Shown: positions 1 to 8,723 of the stretch, one piece after another
How the letters are laid out: every line of letters starts with the position of its first letter
How positions within the stretch are numbered: the stretch's first letter is position 1
Origin: Clostridia bacterium
GTDB taxonomy: Bacteria; Bacillota; Clostridia; Saccharofermentanales; Saccharofermentanaceae
NCBI GenBank assembly: GCA_016287245.1
Contig: JAEEWG010000013.1
Span: 17,691-81,690 of the forward strand
Reading direction: 5' to 3'
DNA length: 64,000 nucleotides
Position numbers and translations under genes: made by a program
The notes under the pieces: generated by a model
Told to the model about the DNA's origin: nothing
What the model saw: only the letters and a program-made list of their open reading frames with translations
Databases searched by the model: none

Positions 1-151
1 AAGTCTCTTCCACAGCCTCTTTCGGCATCTGTGTGATCTCACACAGACGGTCGCAGGAGATTGGATCGCCATGGGTAAACAGGATCGCTTCCAGCGCAGC
101 CGGAAGTTCCTGTACCGTGATCTTGTTTTCACGCTCAAAGCCGTCAGTCAT
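1..151 (-). CDS. scpB: Segregation and condensation protein B, N-terminal part (cut by window edge)
   Basis: Reading the minus strand from an ATG at 151 gives an open frame that runs off the window start, about 50 residues long, with text such as LPAALEAILFTHGDPIS followed by a CxxI-type helix. This is the first winged-helix region of ScpB, a kleisin-associated subunit that works with ScpA and SMC in chromosome condensation. The ATG lies inside the end of scpA, giving an 8-base overlap (ATGACTGA), the usual scpA-scpB translational coupling. Only the first quarter of the gene is present, so nothing can be said about its integrity. The identification rests on the start of the domain plus the scpA context. 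Confidence 0.85.
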   Translation of the reverse strand, partial: MTDGFERENKITVQELPAALEAILFTHGDPISCDRLCEITQMPKEAVEET

Positions 152-962
152 ATGCGGCAAGCTCCTTTGATTCCTTGCTCGGATCCAGTCCGAAACGTTC
201 TTCATCCAGATCCTCTTTCTTCGGCTCGATCAGGATCACGTCAAACGGTTTTTCCTGTTCTGCCTTGATCTGGTCACCGCGAAGCAGTTCGAGTACCGCC
301 AGAAATCCGACGATCCGATCCATCTTCTCAGCCTGGTGGGCGGGAAAGAGCTCGTGGAAAAAGACTTTTCCTCTACCCTTCAAACGGTCCCACACGTATC
401 TTATTTTATCACGAATGGAGAACTTATCCCTTTTGAGGATATGTGTAATACGGGAGGCAATATCTGCAAAACGCACTTTATTTCTCTTGCAGATGTCTTC
501 GATGCTTTTCCCGAGGGCCTCCTCATCAACAGGAGCCGGTGCGCTCTCTACTTTGATGCCGATGGACGCCGGGGTCTGCGGAAGACGGTACATACACTTG
601 GAGTAATCGCGGTAACGGTCCTTGAGATCGTTTGCAAGCATCTTGCAGCGGCGGTATTCCAGAAGCTTGACGACAAGTTCTTCTCTCGGGTCCGGTTCCG
701 ATGAGGTATCCGCGACATTTCTGTCCGGAAGCAGCATACGGGACTTGATGTGCACAAGCGTTGCCGCCATCAGCAAAAATTCAGAAGCAACCTCCATATC
801 CAGAGAACTCATCTTATCGAGATACTCCATATACTGGTCGGTCACTTCTGCGATCGGGATATCATAGATATCGATATCGTTTTTCTCAATCAAATGAAAC
901 AGAAGGTCCAGCGGACCTTCAAACTTACGAAGTCTGACTTGTGGATTCTCCAGTGCTGCCAC
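144..962 (-). CDS. scpA: Segregation and condensation protein A (kleisin)
   Basis: This 272-residue protein begins with the ScpA hallmark: RKFEGPLDLLFHLIEKNDIDIYD lies at about residues 12-34, the helix that contacts the SMC neck. A long helical middle and a C-terminal winged helix follow (about 190-250, ending in LELLRGDQIKAEQ). ScpA bridges the SMC head domains and recruits ScpB for chromosome organisation. Translation appears to start at GTG 962, with AGGAG five bases upstream. It lies 25 bp downstream of trpS and overlaps scpB. Length and layout are normal for Clostridia. Confidence 0.95.
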   Translation of the reverse strand: MAALENPQVRLRKFEGPLDLLFHLIEKNDIDIYDIPIAEVTDQYMEYLDKMSSLDMEVASEFLLMAATLVHIKSRMLLPDRNVADTSSEPDPREELVVKLLEYRRCKMLANDLKDRYRDYSKCMYRLPQTPASIGIKVESAPAPVDEEALGKSIEDICKRNKVRFADIASRITHILKRDKFSIRDKIRYVWDRLKGRGKVFFHELFPAHQAEKMDRIVGFLAVLELLRGDQIKAEQEKPFDVILIEPKKEDLDEERFGLDPSKESKELAAYD

Positions 963-987
963 GGTCTCCTACCTCAAGCTGTTTCCC

Positions 988-1992
988 TTATTTTTCCGGA
1001 TCAAAGCCGATCATAACGGCTTTTCTTACTTCACGGATCGTCTCTTCAGCCTTTTTGCCTGCCTTCTCTCTTCCCTGACGGAGGATCTCAAGAAGTTTCG
1101 GCTCATCCTGAAGAAGAGCGGTTCTTTTCTCGTAGATCGGCGTATGGAACTCGGCGATCTTTTCCTGAAGCATCTTCTTGCAGGCTACACATCCGATGCA
1201 TCCGCCCTTGCACTGCTCCGTGATCTCCGGGACCTTCTCCTCGTTGAACACTTTCTGGAAAGCGTAAACTGTGCAGATATCCGGATGGCCCGGGTCATCT
1301 TTACGGATACGGGCCGGGTCAGTGATCATGCTCATGACCTTCTTCTTTACTTCTTCCGGTGTATCAGCAAGTGCGATCGTGTTGCCGTAGCTCTTACTCA
1401 TCTTTCTTCCGTCAGTTCCCGGAAGCACCTTCGCCTTTGTGAAAAGAGGCTGCGGCTCCGGAAGGACTTCCGACTTATAAAGATAGTTGAAACGACGGGC
1501 CAGTTCACGTGTGATCTCAAGGTGAGCCTGCTGGTCTTCACCTACAGGTACGTAGTTGGCGCGATACATCAGGATATCCGCTGCCATAAGGACGGGATAA
1601 CCGAGGAATCCGTATGTCATAATGTCTTTCTCGGAAGACATGTTGGCGATCATGTCCTTATATGTCGGGCATCTTTCGAGCCAGGAAAGCGGAGTGTTCA
1701 TGCCGAGCAGAAGATAGAGCTCTGCATGCTGCTTTACATCGGACTGCAGGAAGATCGTCGCCTTTTCCGGATCCACACCACTTGCCAGAATATCGGCAAG
1801 AAGACCGAGCGTATTCTTGCGAAGTACGTCCGTATCTGCATAACCGGTCGTCAGAGCATGCCAGTCAGCGATGAAGAAATAGCACTCATACTGATCCTGC
1901 AGGCGCACCCAGTTCTCGATAGCGCCGAAATAGTTTCCCAGATGAATGTTTCCTGTTGGACGTGTTCCTGAAAGTACGATCTTGTTTTCCAT
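988..1992 (-). CDS. trpS: Tryptophan--tRNA ligase with a cysteine cluster
   Basis: A 334-residue class I synthetase that charges tRNA-Trp. The class signature appears as GNIHLGN at residues 14-20 and the KMSKS loop at 197-201 (GRKMSKSYGN). Near the anticodon-binding region there are five cysteines, at 240, 261, 265, 268 and 271, spaced C-x20-C-x6-C-x2-C if 265 is skipped. That closely resembles the C-x22-C-x6-C-x2-C site that binds a [4Fe-4S] cluster in Thermotoga maritima TrpRS, so a cluster is likely here (inference). The gene sits between the M50 protease and scpA, 37 bp after the former. Confidence 0.96.
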   Translation of the reverse strand: MENKIVLSGTRPTGNIHLGNYFGAIENWVRLQDQYECYFFIADWHALTTGYADTDVLRKNTLGLLADILASGVDPEKATIFLQSDVKQHAELYLLLGMNTPLSWLERCPTYKDMIANMSSEKDIMTYGFLGYPVLMAADILMYRANYVPVGEDQQAHLEITRELARRFNYLYKSEVLPEPQPLFTKAKVLPGTDGRKMSKSYGNTIALADTPEEVKKKVMSMITDPARIRKDDPGHPDICTVYAFQKVFNEEKVPEITEQCKGGCIGCVACKKMLQEKIAEFHTPIYEKRTALLQDEPKLLEILRQGREKAGKKAEETIREVRKAVMIGFDPEK

Positions 1993-2029
1993 GTTTACCC
2001 TCTTTATTGTTATATGTATTTTTATAAGA

Positions 2030-2761
2030 TTACGTGATCATTTGCCATAGCAGATCGGCACAGATCCGGTTGACCGGCCAGCGGAACGGATATTCGATCC
2101 ACTGAACGATCTTGCTTAAGATACCGATTCTGCCGTTTCCGAATCTTGCCGCGATCACAAGCGCGAAGAAAATATAGTAGCTGTACTGCGAGATCGTCTC
2201 AAACTGCTGTCTCCACTTATAAGGGACAAAAGTCGAGATGAAACGGTATCCGTCAAGCGGCGGGATCGGGATCAGGTTAAAGGCCATGAAGAGGAATCCG
2301 TATTCCCTTAAGTAGTAAAGGAAGTTCATGATCAGATTCTGGAAAAGAGCACTCTTTTCGGAATCCGCCGGATGCTTAACGAAGTAAGCTGTCGCAAATA
2401 CGAACAGGAAAGACGCCACGATCGCGGTAATGTAGTTAGCTGTAACACCGGCCAGACTGATCAGCCGCTCACAGGTAGGACGCTTAAACTTCTTAAGATT
2501 ATTCGGATTATACTGGACAGGCTTTGCCCAGCCGAATCCGGCGATAAGGAGCATGATCGCACCCAGCGGATCGATGTGTGCCATCGGGTTGAGTGTGACC
2601 CTGCCCTGGTGTCGCGGTGTATCGTCACCCATCTTCACGGCTACCCACGCATGCATGAATTCATGTACCGAGAATGTAAAACTCAGCACAATGATCAGGA
2701 GCGTCAAAAGCATGACGATCTCTGGAACAGAGGCACCGGATTGGATGATGTCAAATAACAT
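2030..2761 (-). CDS. Site-2 protease family (M50) membrane metalloprotease
   Basis: A 243-residue polytopic membrane protein with the M50 zinc motif HEFMH near residues 33-37 in the first membrane segment, and the second metal motif PIPPLDG near 165-171. These are the two signatures of the small Rip/FtsEY-like group of site-2 proteases, which cut membrane proteins within the bilayer. It has about six hydrophobic segments and no PDZ domain. It starts 17 bp after ileS ends, with AGGAG 10 bases before the ATG, and is probably co-transcribed with trpS-scpA-scpB, a common arrangement in Clostridia. The substrate is unknown. Confidence 0.9.
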   Translation of the reverse strand: MLFDIIQSGASVPEIVMLLTLLIIVLSFTFSVHEFMHAWVAVKMGDDTPRHQGRVTLNPMAHIDPLGAIMLLIAGFGWAKPVQYNPNNLKKFKRPTCERLISLAGVTANYITAIVASFLFVFATAYFVKHPADSEKSALFQNLIMNFLYYLREYGFLFMAFNLIPIPPLDGYRFISTFVPYKWRQQFETISQYSYYIFFALVIAARFGNGRIGILSKIVQWIEYPFRWPVNRICADLLWQMIT

Positions 2762-2778
2762 AAGTTACTTACTCCTAC

Positions 2779-5700
2779 TTAGTTCTTCGTAAGTGAGATG
2801 CTTACCTTCTCACCATTGATATCCAGTTCAACAGACTGATCATCCGTACCCTCGGAGATCTCTGTCGCAAGAACATCGGATGCGATCTGATCACCAAACT
2901 TGGTGAATACACTCTGCAGTTTCTCCCCGCATGCATACTTGATGCTGATACGGTCAGTTACCTCAAATCCGGACTTCTTTCTCTGATTCTGGATCTTCGA
3001 GACGATTTCACGGACGAAACCTTCTTCGATGAGTGCGTCATCGAGCTTGGTATCCAGAGATACTGTAAAGCCCTTATCTGCCTGTGTGGACAGACCTTCC
3101 GGCTGAACATTTTCCACGAGCAGGTCTTCTGTCAGAAGTTCGAAATTCTCGCCATCGACCTCGATATTGATCTTACCGTCCTTCTCGAGAGCCGCCATGG
3201 TCTCCTTACCCGGGAGAGCGGCGATGACTTCCTTCGCCGCATTGAGCTTCGCACCGAGCTTTCTGCCGAGTGTTCTGAGCTGCGGCTTAAACTTATAATC
3301 CAGGAGCGAAGATGCATCCTTAAGGAATGCTACTTCGTGAACATTCAATTCTTCCTTGATGATCGTCTGGTACTCTTCCGGCAGTTCATCTTCGCAGACC
3401 GCATAGAGCTTGCTGAGCGGCTGACGGATCTTGAGGTTTGCCGCCTGACGGCAGGACAGTGCCAGAGTAACGATCTGCTGGACATCATCCATGTTTCTCT
3501 CGAGATCTTCGTCGATCCATGCTTCTTCAGCTACCGGGTAGTCACACATGTGGATAGACATCGGAGCGTCCGCATTTACGGAACGGACGAGGTTCTGGTA
3601 GATTGCTTCCGTCATGAACGGGATAAACGGTGCGGCCAGACGTGTAAACTGTTCAAGTACAGTGTAGAGCGTCATGTACGCATTGATCTTATCCTGAGTC
3701 ATTTCCTTGCCCCAGTATCTTTCACGTCCGCGACGAACATACCAGTTGGAAAGGTCATCCACAAAGTTCTCCATCAGACGGGAAGCACCGGTGATGTCAT
3801 AGCTCTGCATCTTGCTGTCTACGATCTTCTCGAGGGAAGCAAGTCTTGAGAGGATCCACTTATCCATTACGGAAAGCTTATCGTACTCGAGGCTGTACTT
3901 GGTCGGATCGAACTGGTCGATCTCCGCGTAGAGGATGTAGAACGCATAGGTATTCCAGAGCGTTCCCATGAACTTACCGAGGATCTTATCTACGTTGCTG
4001 TGGTCGAAACGGGACGGCAGCCACGGTGCATTCGCACTGTAGAAATACCATCTTGCCGCATCGGCACCCTGACGATTGAGGATATCCCACGGGTCGACGA
4101 CGTTGCCCTTATGCTTACTCATCTTGATGCCGTCCTTATCCTGAACGAGACCCATGACGATAACGTTCTCGAACGGAGATCTTCCGAACAGCTGTGTGCT
4201 GATCGCCAGGAGCGAATAGAACCATCCACGGGTCTGATCAAGTGCCTCAGAGATGAACTGGCACGGATAGTGTGCTTCGAAGAACTCCTTGTTCTCGAAA
4301 GGATAGTGGAACTGCGCAAACGGCATCGCACCACTATCGAACCAGCAGTCGATGACCTCGGAAACACGTGTCATCGGCTTACCGCACTTTTCGCAGGTAA
4401 CGTGTACGTTATCCACATACGGCTTATGCAGCTCGATATCGTCCGGGCAGTCCGTGGACTTCTCTTTTAATTCAGCGATCGATCCGATGCACTGACGGTG
4501 TCCGCACTCACACTCCCATACCGGAAGCGGAGTACCCCAGTAACGCTCACGGGAGATACCCCAGTCAACCACGTTCTCGAGGAAGTTGCCCATACGGCCG
4601 TCACGGATCGTCTCCGGATACCAGTTCGCCATACGGTTGCTCTTTACAAGCTGATCCTTGACCTTGGTCATAGCGATGAACCAGGAAGATCTTGCGTAGT
4701 AGATGAGCGGAGTATCGCATCTCCAGCAGAACGGATAATCATGCTCATACGGCATCTTCTTCAGAAGCTTGCCTTCCATGTTGAGCTTTTTGATGATGAG
4801 CGGATCCGCATCCTTTACGAAAAGACCCGCGAATTCTTCGCAATCCTCCGGAAGTGTACCGTCTTCCTTGACGAGCTGTACGAATGGAAGGTCATTGTCA
4901 CGACCGACTCTTGCGTCGTCTTCACCGAATGCCGGCGCGATATGAACGATACCGGTACCATCGCTCATGGTAACGTAGCTGTCCGCGCATACCTTGAAAG
5001 CTTCTTTTCTGCTCTTGGCAACTGCATCAGCAGAATACGGGAACAAAGACTCATACTTCTTGCCGACGAGCTCTGTGCCCTGATATCTTTCGAGGATCTC
5101 ATACTCATCGAAAAGCTGCGGAACGAGGCAGCCGGCCATGTAGTACATGACCTTCTTCTCTGTTCCGTCAAGATCCTTCGGGACAGCGATCTTCACATAC
5201 TCATCTGTCGGACTGACGCAGAGTGCAACGTTCGACGGGAGAGTCCACGGTGTCGTGGTCCATGCGGCAAAGTAGGTATCTTCTTCTCCGACGACCTTAA
5301 AGCGTACGAAAACGGAGTTCTCTTTTACGGCCTTGTAGCCCTGGGCAACTTCATGGCTCGAAAGCGCAGTACCGCAGCGCGGGCAGTACGGCACGATCTT
5401 GTGGCCCTTGTAGAGCATATCCTTGTCCCACAGGGTCTTAAGTGCCCACCACTCGGACTCGATGTATGTATTGTCGTATGTGACATACGGGTGCTCCATG
5501 TCTGCCCAGAAACCAACGCGGTCAGACATCTGCTCCCACTCTTCTTTATACTTCCAGACGGATTCCTTACACTTCTTGATGAAAGGTTCTACACCGTACT
5601 CTTCGATCTGCGGCTTGCCGTTGATGCCGAGCATCTTCTCGACTTCGAGCTCGACCGGAAGACCGTGGGTATCCCAGCCCGCCTTGAACTGCACATGCTC

Positions 5701-5931
5701 ACCCTTCATGGAGTGGTATCTCGGAACGACGTCCTTAATGACACGGGTCTTAATATGTCCGATATGCGGCTTGCCGTTAGCTGTCGGAGGACCGTCATAC
5801 AGCGTAAAGCTCGGTGTTCCGTCCTTCTCCGGGCGGATCGACTTCTTCTGGATGTCATTTGCTTTCCAGAAAGCCAGCACTTCCTTCTCGCGATCGATAA
5901 ACTTCATATCCGGCGATACTTTTTTATACAT
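2779..5931 (-). CDS. ileS: Isoleucine--tRNA ligase
   Basis: A 1050-residue class I synthetase. PPTANGKPHIGH (residues about 48-59) carries the HIGH motif, and KMSKHKGN is the catalytic loop of the second half-site. The editing domain lies between, with AWTTTPWTLPSN. A CxxC zinc pair (CPRCG) and the C-terminal anticodon domain are present. The 1050-residue form without the terminal zinc finger of the short bacterial type fits the longer IleS class common in anaerobes (family knowledge). It is first in its operon, driven by an extended -10 promoter 34 bp upstream. No T-box leader can fit in the short 5' region, unlike many Firmicute ileS genes. Confidence 0.97.
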   Translation of the reverse strand: MYKKVSPDMKFIDREKEVLAFWKANDIQKKSIRPEKDGTPSFTLYDGPPTANGKPHIGHIKTRVIKDVVPRYHSMKGEHVQFKAGWDTHGLPVELEVEKMLGINGKPQIEEYGVEPFIKKCKESVWKYKEEWEQMSDRVGFWADMEHPYVTYDNTYIESEWWALKTLWDKDMLYKGHKIVPYCPRCGTALSSHEVAQGYKAVKENSVFVRFKVVGEEDTYFAAWTTTPWTLPSNVALCVSPTDEYVKIAVPKDLDGTEKKVMYYMAGCLVPQLFDEYEILERYQGTELVGKKYESLFPYSADAVAKSRKEAFKVCADSYVTMSDGTGIVHIAPAFGEDDARVGRDNDLPFVQLVKEDGTLPEDCEEFAGLFVKDADPLIIKKLNMEGKLLKKMPYEHDYPFCWRCDTPLIYYARSSWFIAMTKVKDQLVKSNRMANWYPETIRDGRMGNFLENVVDWGISRERYWGTPLPVWECECGHRQCIGSIAELKEKSTDCPDDIELHKPYVDNVHVTCEKCGKPMTRVSEVIDCWFDSGAMPFAQFHYPFENKEFFEAHYPCQFISEALDQTRGWFYSLLAISTQLFGRSPFENVIVMGLVQDKDGIKMSKHKGNVVDPWDILNRQGADAARWYFYSANAPWLPSRFDHSNVDKILGKFMGTLWNTYAFYILYAEIDQFDPTKYSLEYDKLSVMDKWILSRLASLEKIVDSKMQSYDITGASRLMENFVDDLSNWYVRRGRERYWGKEMTQDKINAYMTLYTVLEQFTRLAAPFIPFMTEAIYQNLVRSVNADAPMSIHMCDYPVAEEAWIDEDLERNMDDVQQIVTLALSCRQAANLKIRQPLSKLYAVCEDELPEEYQTIIKEELNVHEVAFLKDASSLLDYKFKPQLRTLGRKLGAKLNAAKEVIAALPGKETMAALEKDGKINIEVDGENFELLTEDLLVENVQPEGLSTQADKGFTVSLDTKLDDALIEEGFVREIVSKIQNQRKKSGFEVTDRISIKYACGEKLQSVFTKFGDQIASDVLATEISEGTDDQSVELDINGEKVSISLTKN

Positions 5932-5964
5932 AGTAAAACCTCTACTTCTCTAAAAGCTCCCGTC

Positions 5965-5973
5965 ATTATAACA
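5965..5973 (-). promoter_or_regulatory. Promoter (extended -10) of ileS
   Basis: On the minus strand, TGTTATAAT (TGn plus consensus TATAAT, 5970-5965) lies 34 bp before the ileS ATG. A -35 box is poor (TACTCA at 17 bp), typical of extended -10 promoters. Transcription would start about 25-30 bp before the gene, leaving no room for a T-box. Confidence 0.6.
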
Positions 5974-6021
5974 TACGATGCCATTTGTGAGTATATTTTT
6001 TATATTATAGAGACAATTTCG

Positions 6022-6071
6022 TCAAAAATGACAAAGAAACGTTCCCGAAGGTGACTTCCCACGGGAACGTT
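6022..6071 (-). terminator. Rho-independent-type terminator after the GH120 gene
   Basis: A perfect 10-bp inverted repeat, AACGTTCCCG (6038-6047) and CGGGAACGTT (6062-6071), is separated by a 14-base loop. On the minus strand it is followed by a T-rich stretch (TCTTTGTCATTTTT). It lies 34 bp beyond the GH120 stop and ends the four-gene operon. Confidence 0.75.
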
Positions 6072-6104
6072 CATTAATTGCCGCTTACGATTCCGGGCAA
6101 AGTT

Positions 6105-8099
6105 TTAGACTTCGTACTCTTCCTTTACCTCGGCAAAAGGACCTGCGATAGTAGAAACGCCTCGATCATTTCCGTAATAGTCGTAATTGAAGATGATATC
6201 GGAGCCGTCCGTATTCTCGAAGCGCTGCTCCGGCTGGAAGGCTTTCCCAAGGATATCCGTATTGATGATACCGCAGGAAAAGTCTGAGATCTTCTTCATG
6301 ACATTCGTTACGAGGAAATACTTGCCGTTTCTCTCCACTACATCCGCTGTCGCCTTGAATCTTTTAACGACGAGCTTCTTTTCTTCTTTCTTCCACTCCT
6401 TGGCGCCGTTAAAGTAGACATTGCCATTGATCCATACCGGCAGGTGCTGGAAGTGCTTTTCCATGATCTTATGCTCATACGCCATCGGTTCATTGAGATG
6501 GAAGGAATCGATCCACTCCTGATAGGTCGGGTATTCATCGAACTGGAAGGTACCGACCTCCTGCTTGTCGAAGAACTGCTCCGGGACATCCTCCGGTCGT
6601 TCTTCGATCGGCCACTTCTGAATGAAGATGTTGTTGTAGATACGGTCATCGCCGTGAAGGATACTCATGAAGCCCATGACCTCCGTTCTGTGCGGGAAGT
6701 GATATGGCGTATAGCGGGGCTGGTTCTTACCGGATACGAATTCATCCGTGCCTTCACCGATCGCCTGGAACGTGCCGCAGATCAGGTTATTTACGACGGC
6801 CACGCCCTCTGTCGCCAGACGCAGGGAGGCCTTACTGAGCATGATGTTGTTGTCTACAAGCGTCGGACCATGACCGACTTCGATGAAGATGTCCTGGCTC
6901 ATGATGGTGCCCGGGATCCTCTTGGCGAAATCCGGAGTATGGTTATCGTGCAGGAGGTTCCGGGAAAGGATCGTGCCCTGGGCCTGCCAGTCGCACCAGA
7001 GGCCCATCGTGCAGTGATGGACATGGTTCCTTCTCATAATGACGTCGATCGCCGCATGGAGCTTGATACCCGCGATCTCGGCGCCGCCGACTTCCATCAT
7101 GTTGTTGATGTTATGGATGTGGTTGTCCTCGATGATCGAGAATACACAGCCCATTCTTCCGACGATACCTGTCTGCTCACAGTGATGGATGTGGCATCTT
7201 CTGACGATATGGGAACCGATATTCTCTTTGAGCCATCCGTGATACTGGCCGCGGCAGACGGCGTCACGCTCCATCTGCGTCGGGCTCTTTACACGGTACT
7301 TGGTGAAATAGTGATCGTTCTCGGGATCGAGATATTTACCGAGAGAAATACCGCAGCAGCGGCTGTGGGAGACTTCACAGTCCTCGATGATCCAGCCGCG
7401 GCTCCAGTGCGGGCCTATCATGCCGTCCTGGAAAGCGGCCGGCGGAGCCCATGTGGTCGCTGCCTTATTAACTGTAAATCCGGAAAACGTGATATAACCG
7501 ACACCGGTCTTACTCGGGAAGAAGCAGTTTCTTCGAACATTGATCTCGACCTTTGCCTTATTCGGATCTTTTCCCTGAAAATTGGCATAGATCACAGTCT
7601 TTCCGTCTTTCTGCTCGCAATACCACTTACGCGTGGAGTTTTCCGGCTCCCAGGAAGCGATGTCCTTTTCGCCCTTCAGGCAGTCTTCCAGCGTATCTGT
7701 CTCGTAGAGGGCGACATCGTTGATATACACGCATCCTGTATGCGGATGACGGTGCCAGAAGTACCAGTCGCCGCCGATCCTGGTGTCATAAGGGTTATAG
7801 GAACCGAAAATGCCGTTGTCGATCTCGACTTTCCAGGTCTTCCCCTTATATTTTTCCCAGCCCTTAACGATCTCGGCACCGGTAATTACGGCCTTGAGCG
7901 GCTCGACGGAACGATAGGTGATACGTGCGTCTTCAGTTCCCGCATTTGCCGGATCGACATATTCGCGGTACACACCCGGCATAACGAGGACTTCATCCCC
8001 TGGCTTTGCCACTTTTGCGGCAGCACTGATCGTCAGGAACGGATGCTCTTTCGTCCCGCATCCCTGAGACTTCGTTTTCTGGTCAACGTAGTAGATCAT
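6105..8099 (-). CDS. GH120 family beta-xylosidase (right-handed beta-helix)
   Basis: A 664-residue protein without a signal peptide, so probably cytoplasmic. It opens with the beta-helix start typical of this family (residues 15-45: a GT..HPFLTI motif, then PGDEVLVMPGVYRE). It carries blocks I recognise from the Thermoanaerobacterium xylosidase XylC, founder of GH120: GWIIED near 235, EIAGIKLHAAIDV at 341-353, and LWCDWQAQGT at 367-376. The predicted nucleophile is Asp370 and the acid/base Glu407 (in DIFIEVGHGP). About 14 extra residues sit between these two compared with my memory of XylC. It overlaps the HD gene by 4 bp (ATGA) and is last in an operon of RNA-modification genes. It likely releases xylose from short xylo-oligosaccharides. 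Confidence 0.85.
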   Translation of the reverse strand: MIYYVDQKTKSQGCGTKEHPFLTISAAAKVAKPGDEVLVMPGVYREYVDPANAGTEDARITYRSVEPLKAVITGAEIVKGWEKYKGKTWKVEIDNGIFGSYNPYDTRIGGDWYFWHRHPHTGCVYINDVALYETDTLEDCLKGEKDIASWEPENSTRKWYCEQKDGKTVIYANFQGKDPNKAKVEINVRRNCFFPSKTGVGYITFSGFTVNKAATTWAPPAAFQDGMIGPHWSRGWIIEDCEVSHSRCCGISLGKYLDPENDHYFTKYRVKSPTQMERDAVCRGQYHGWLKENIGSHIVRRCHIHHCEQTGIVGRMGCVFSIIEDNHIHNINNMMEVGGAEIAGIKLHAAIDVIMRRNHVHHCTMGLWCDWQAQGTILSRNLLHDNHTPDFAKRIPGTIMSQDIFIEVGHGPTLVDNNIMLSKASLRLATEGVAVVNNLICGTFQAIGEGTDEFVSGKNQPRYTPYHFPHRTEVMGFMSILHGDDRIYNNIFIQKWPIEERPEDVPEQFFDKQEVGTFQFDEYPTYQEWIDSFHLNEPMAYEHKIMEKHFQHLPVWINGNVYFNGAKEWKKEEKKLVVKRFKATADVVERNGKYFLVTNVMKKISDFSCGIINTDILGKAFQPEQRFENTDGSDIIFNYDYYGNDRGVSTIAGPFAEVKEEYEV

Positions 8100-8719
8100 T
8101 GTTTTTCCTCCAAAATGTATGCTGATTCAATGTCGGATGTGAAGATCGCCACGACGGACGGGTACATCTTCGCGGTCTCGGAAAACGGATCCGGATACGT
8201 ATTCTTGTCCGGACCCATGTGAAGGCGGATCATCGCATATTCCTCAGCCTTGAGGCGGATAAAGTTCTGTATGTACCAGCAGGACTTCTCCCCGTGTCCT
8301 ACGGGGAAAGTGTCCTTGATGCCCCAGACTTCCTTTTCGACCCAGTTGGCCACTTCTTTTCCGTACTGGTTCACCTTGGTGCCCTCTTTTACGTTCTTCA
8401 CTTCCTTGACGTAGAAGTTGACCTTGCAAAGATCGTGAAGAAGCGATGTGATGATCACTGTATCCGGCTCGATCGTGATAAGACCCTGGCTTACTTTTTC
8501 CGAAAGGCGCTGATACACGTGAAGACTGTGAAGTGCCAGTCCTCCTTCACAGTGCAGGTGATATTTTGTAGATGCGGGCGCCGTGAAAAAATCCGTCTTT
8601 GTGACGATCCATTCCACCAGCCGCTCGATGCCCGGACGCTTCGTCGAAAGGAGAAGCTCCGTTATTTTCTTCTGATTTTCGTCTCTTTGTTCTTTCGTGA
8701 TTACAAATTCTTCTGTCAT
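8096..8719 (-). CDS. HD-domain protein (predicted metal-dependent phosphohydrolase)
   Basis: A 207-residue protein with the HD-superfamily signature: a first His in HCEGGLALHSLHVYQRL near residues 57-73 and the His-Asp pair in LLHDLCKVNFY near 94. HD proteins hydrolyse phosphate esters or nucleotides. The substrate here cannot be told, though the sequence recalls the HD part of YhaM-like nucleases without their OB domain. The ATG at 8719 is chosen because AGGAG lies 7 bases before it; a longer frame upstream would enter the preceding gene and lacks a ribosome site. It overlaps the GH120 gene by 4 bp. Confidence 0.8.
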   Translation of the reverse strand: MTEEFVITKEQRDENQKKITELLLSTKRPGIERLVEWIVTKTDFFTAPASTKYHLHCEGGLALHSLHVYQRLSEKVSQGLITIEPDTVIITSLLHDLCKVNFYVKEVKNVKEGTKVNQYGKEVANWVEKEVWGIKDTFPVGHGEKSCWYIQNFIRLKAEEYAMIRLHMGPDKNTYPDPFSETAKMYPSVVAIFTSDIESAYILEEKQ

Positions 8720-8723
8720 TGCC

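Noticed and set aside
5932..6037. T-box or other riboswitch before ileS
   Set aside because: The promoter lies only 34 bp before the start codon, and no T-box sequence (TGGNACCGCG-like) is seen.
4498..6054. 518-residue plus-strand open frame
   Set aside because: It lies antisense to ileS, has no recognisable domain, and is explained by codon usage of the real gene leaving few stops on the other strand.
6444..8222. 592-residue plus-strand open frame
   Set aside because: Antisense to the GH120 gene, without domain or ribosome site; shadow of codon usage.
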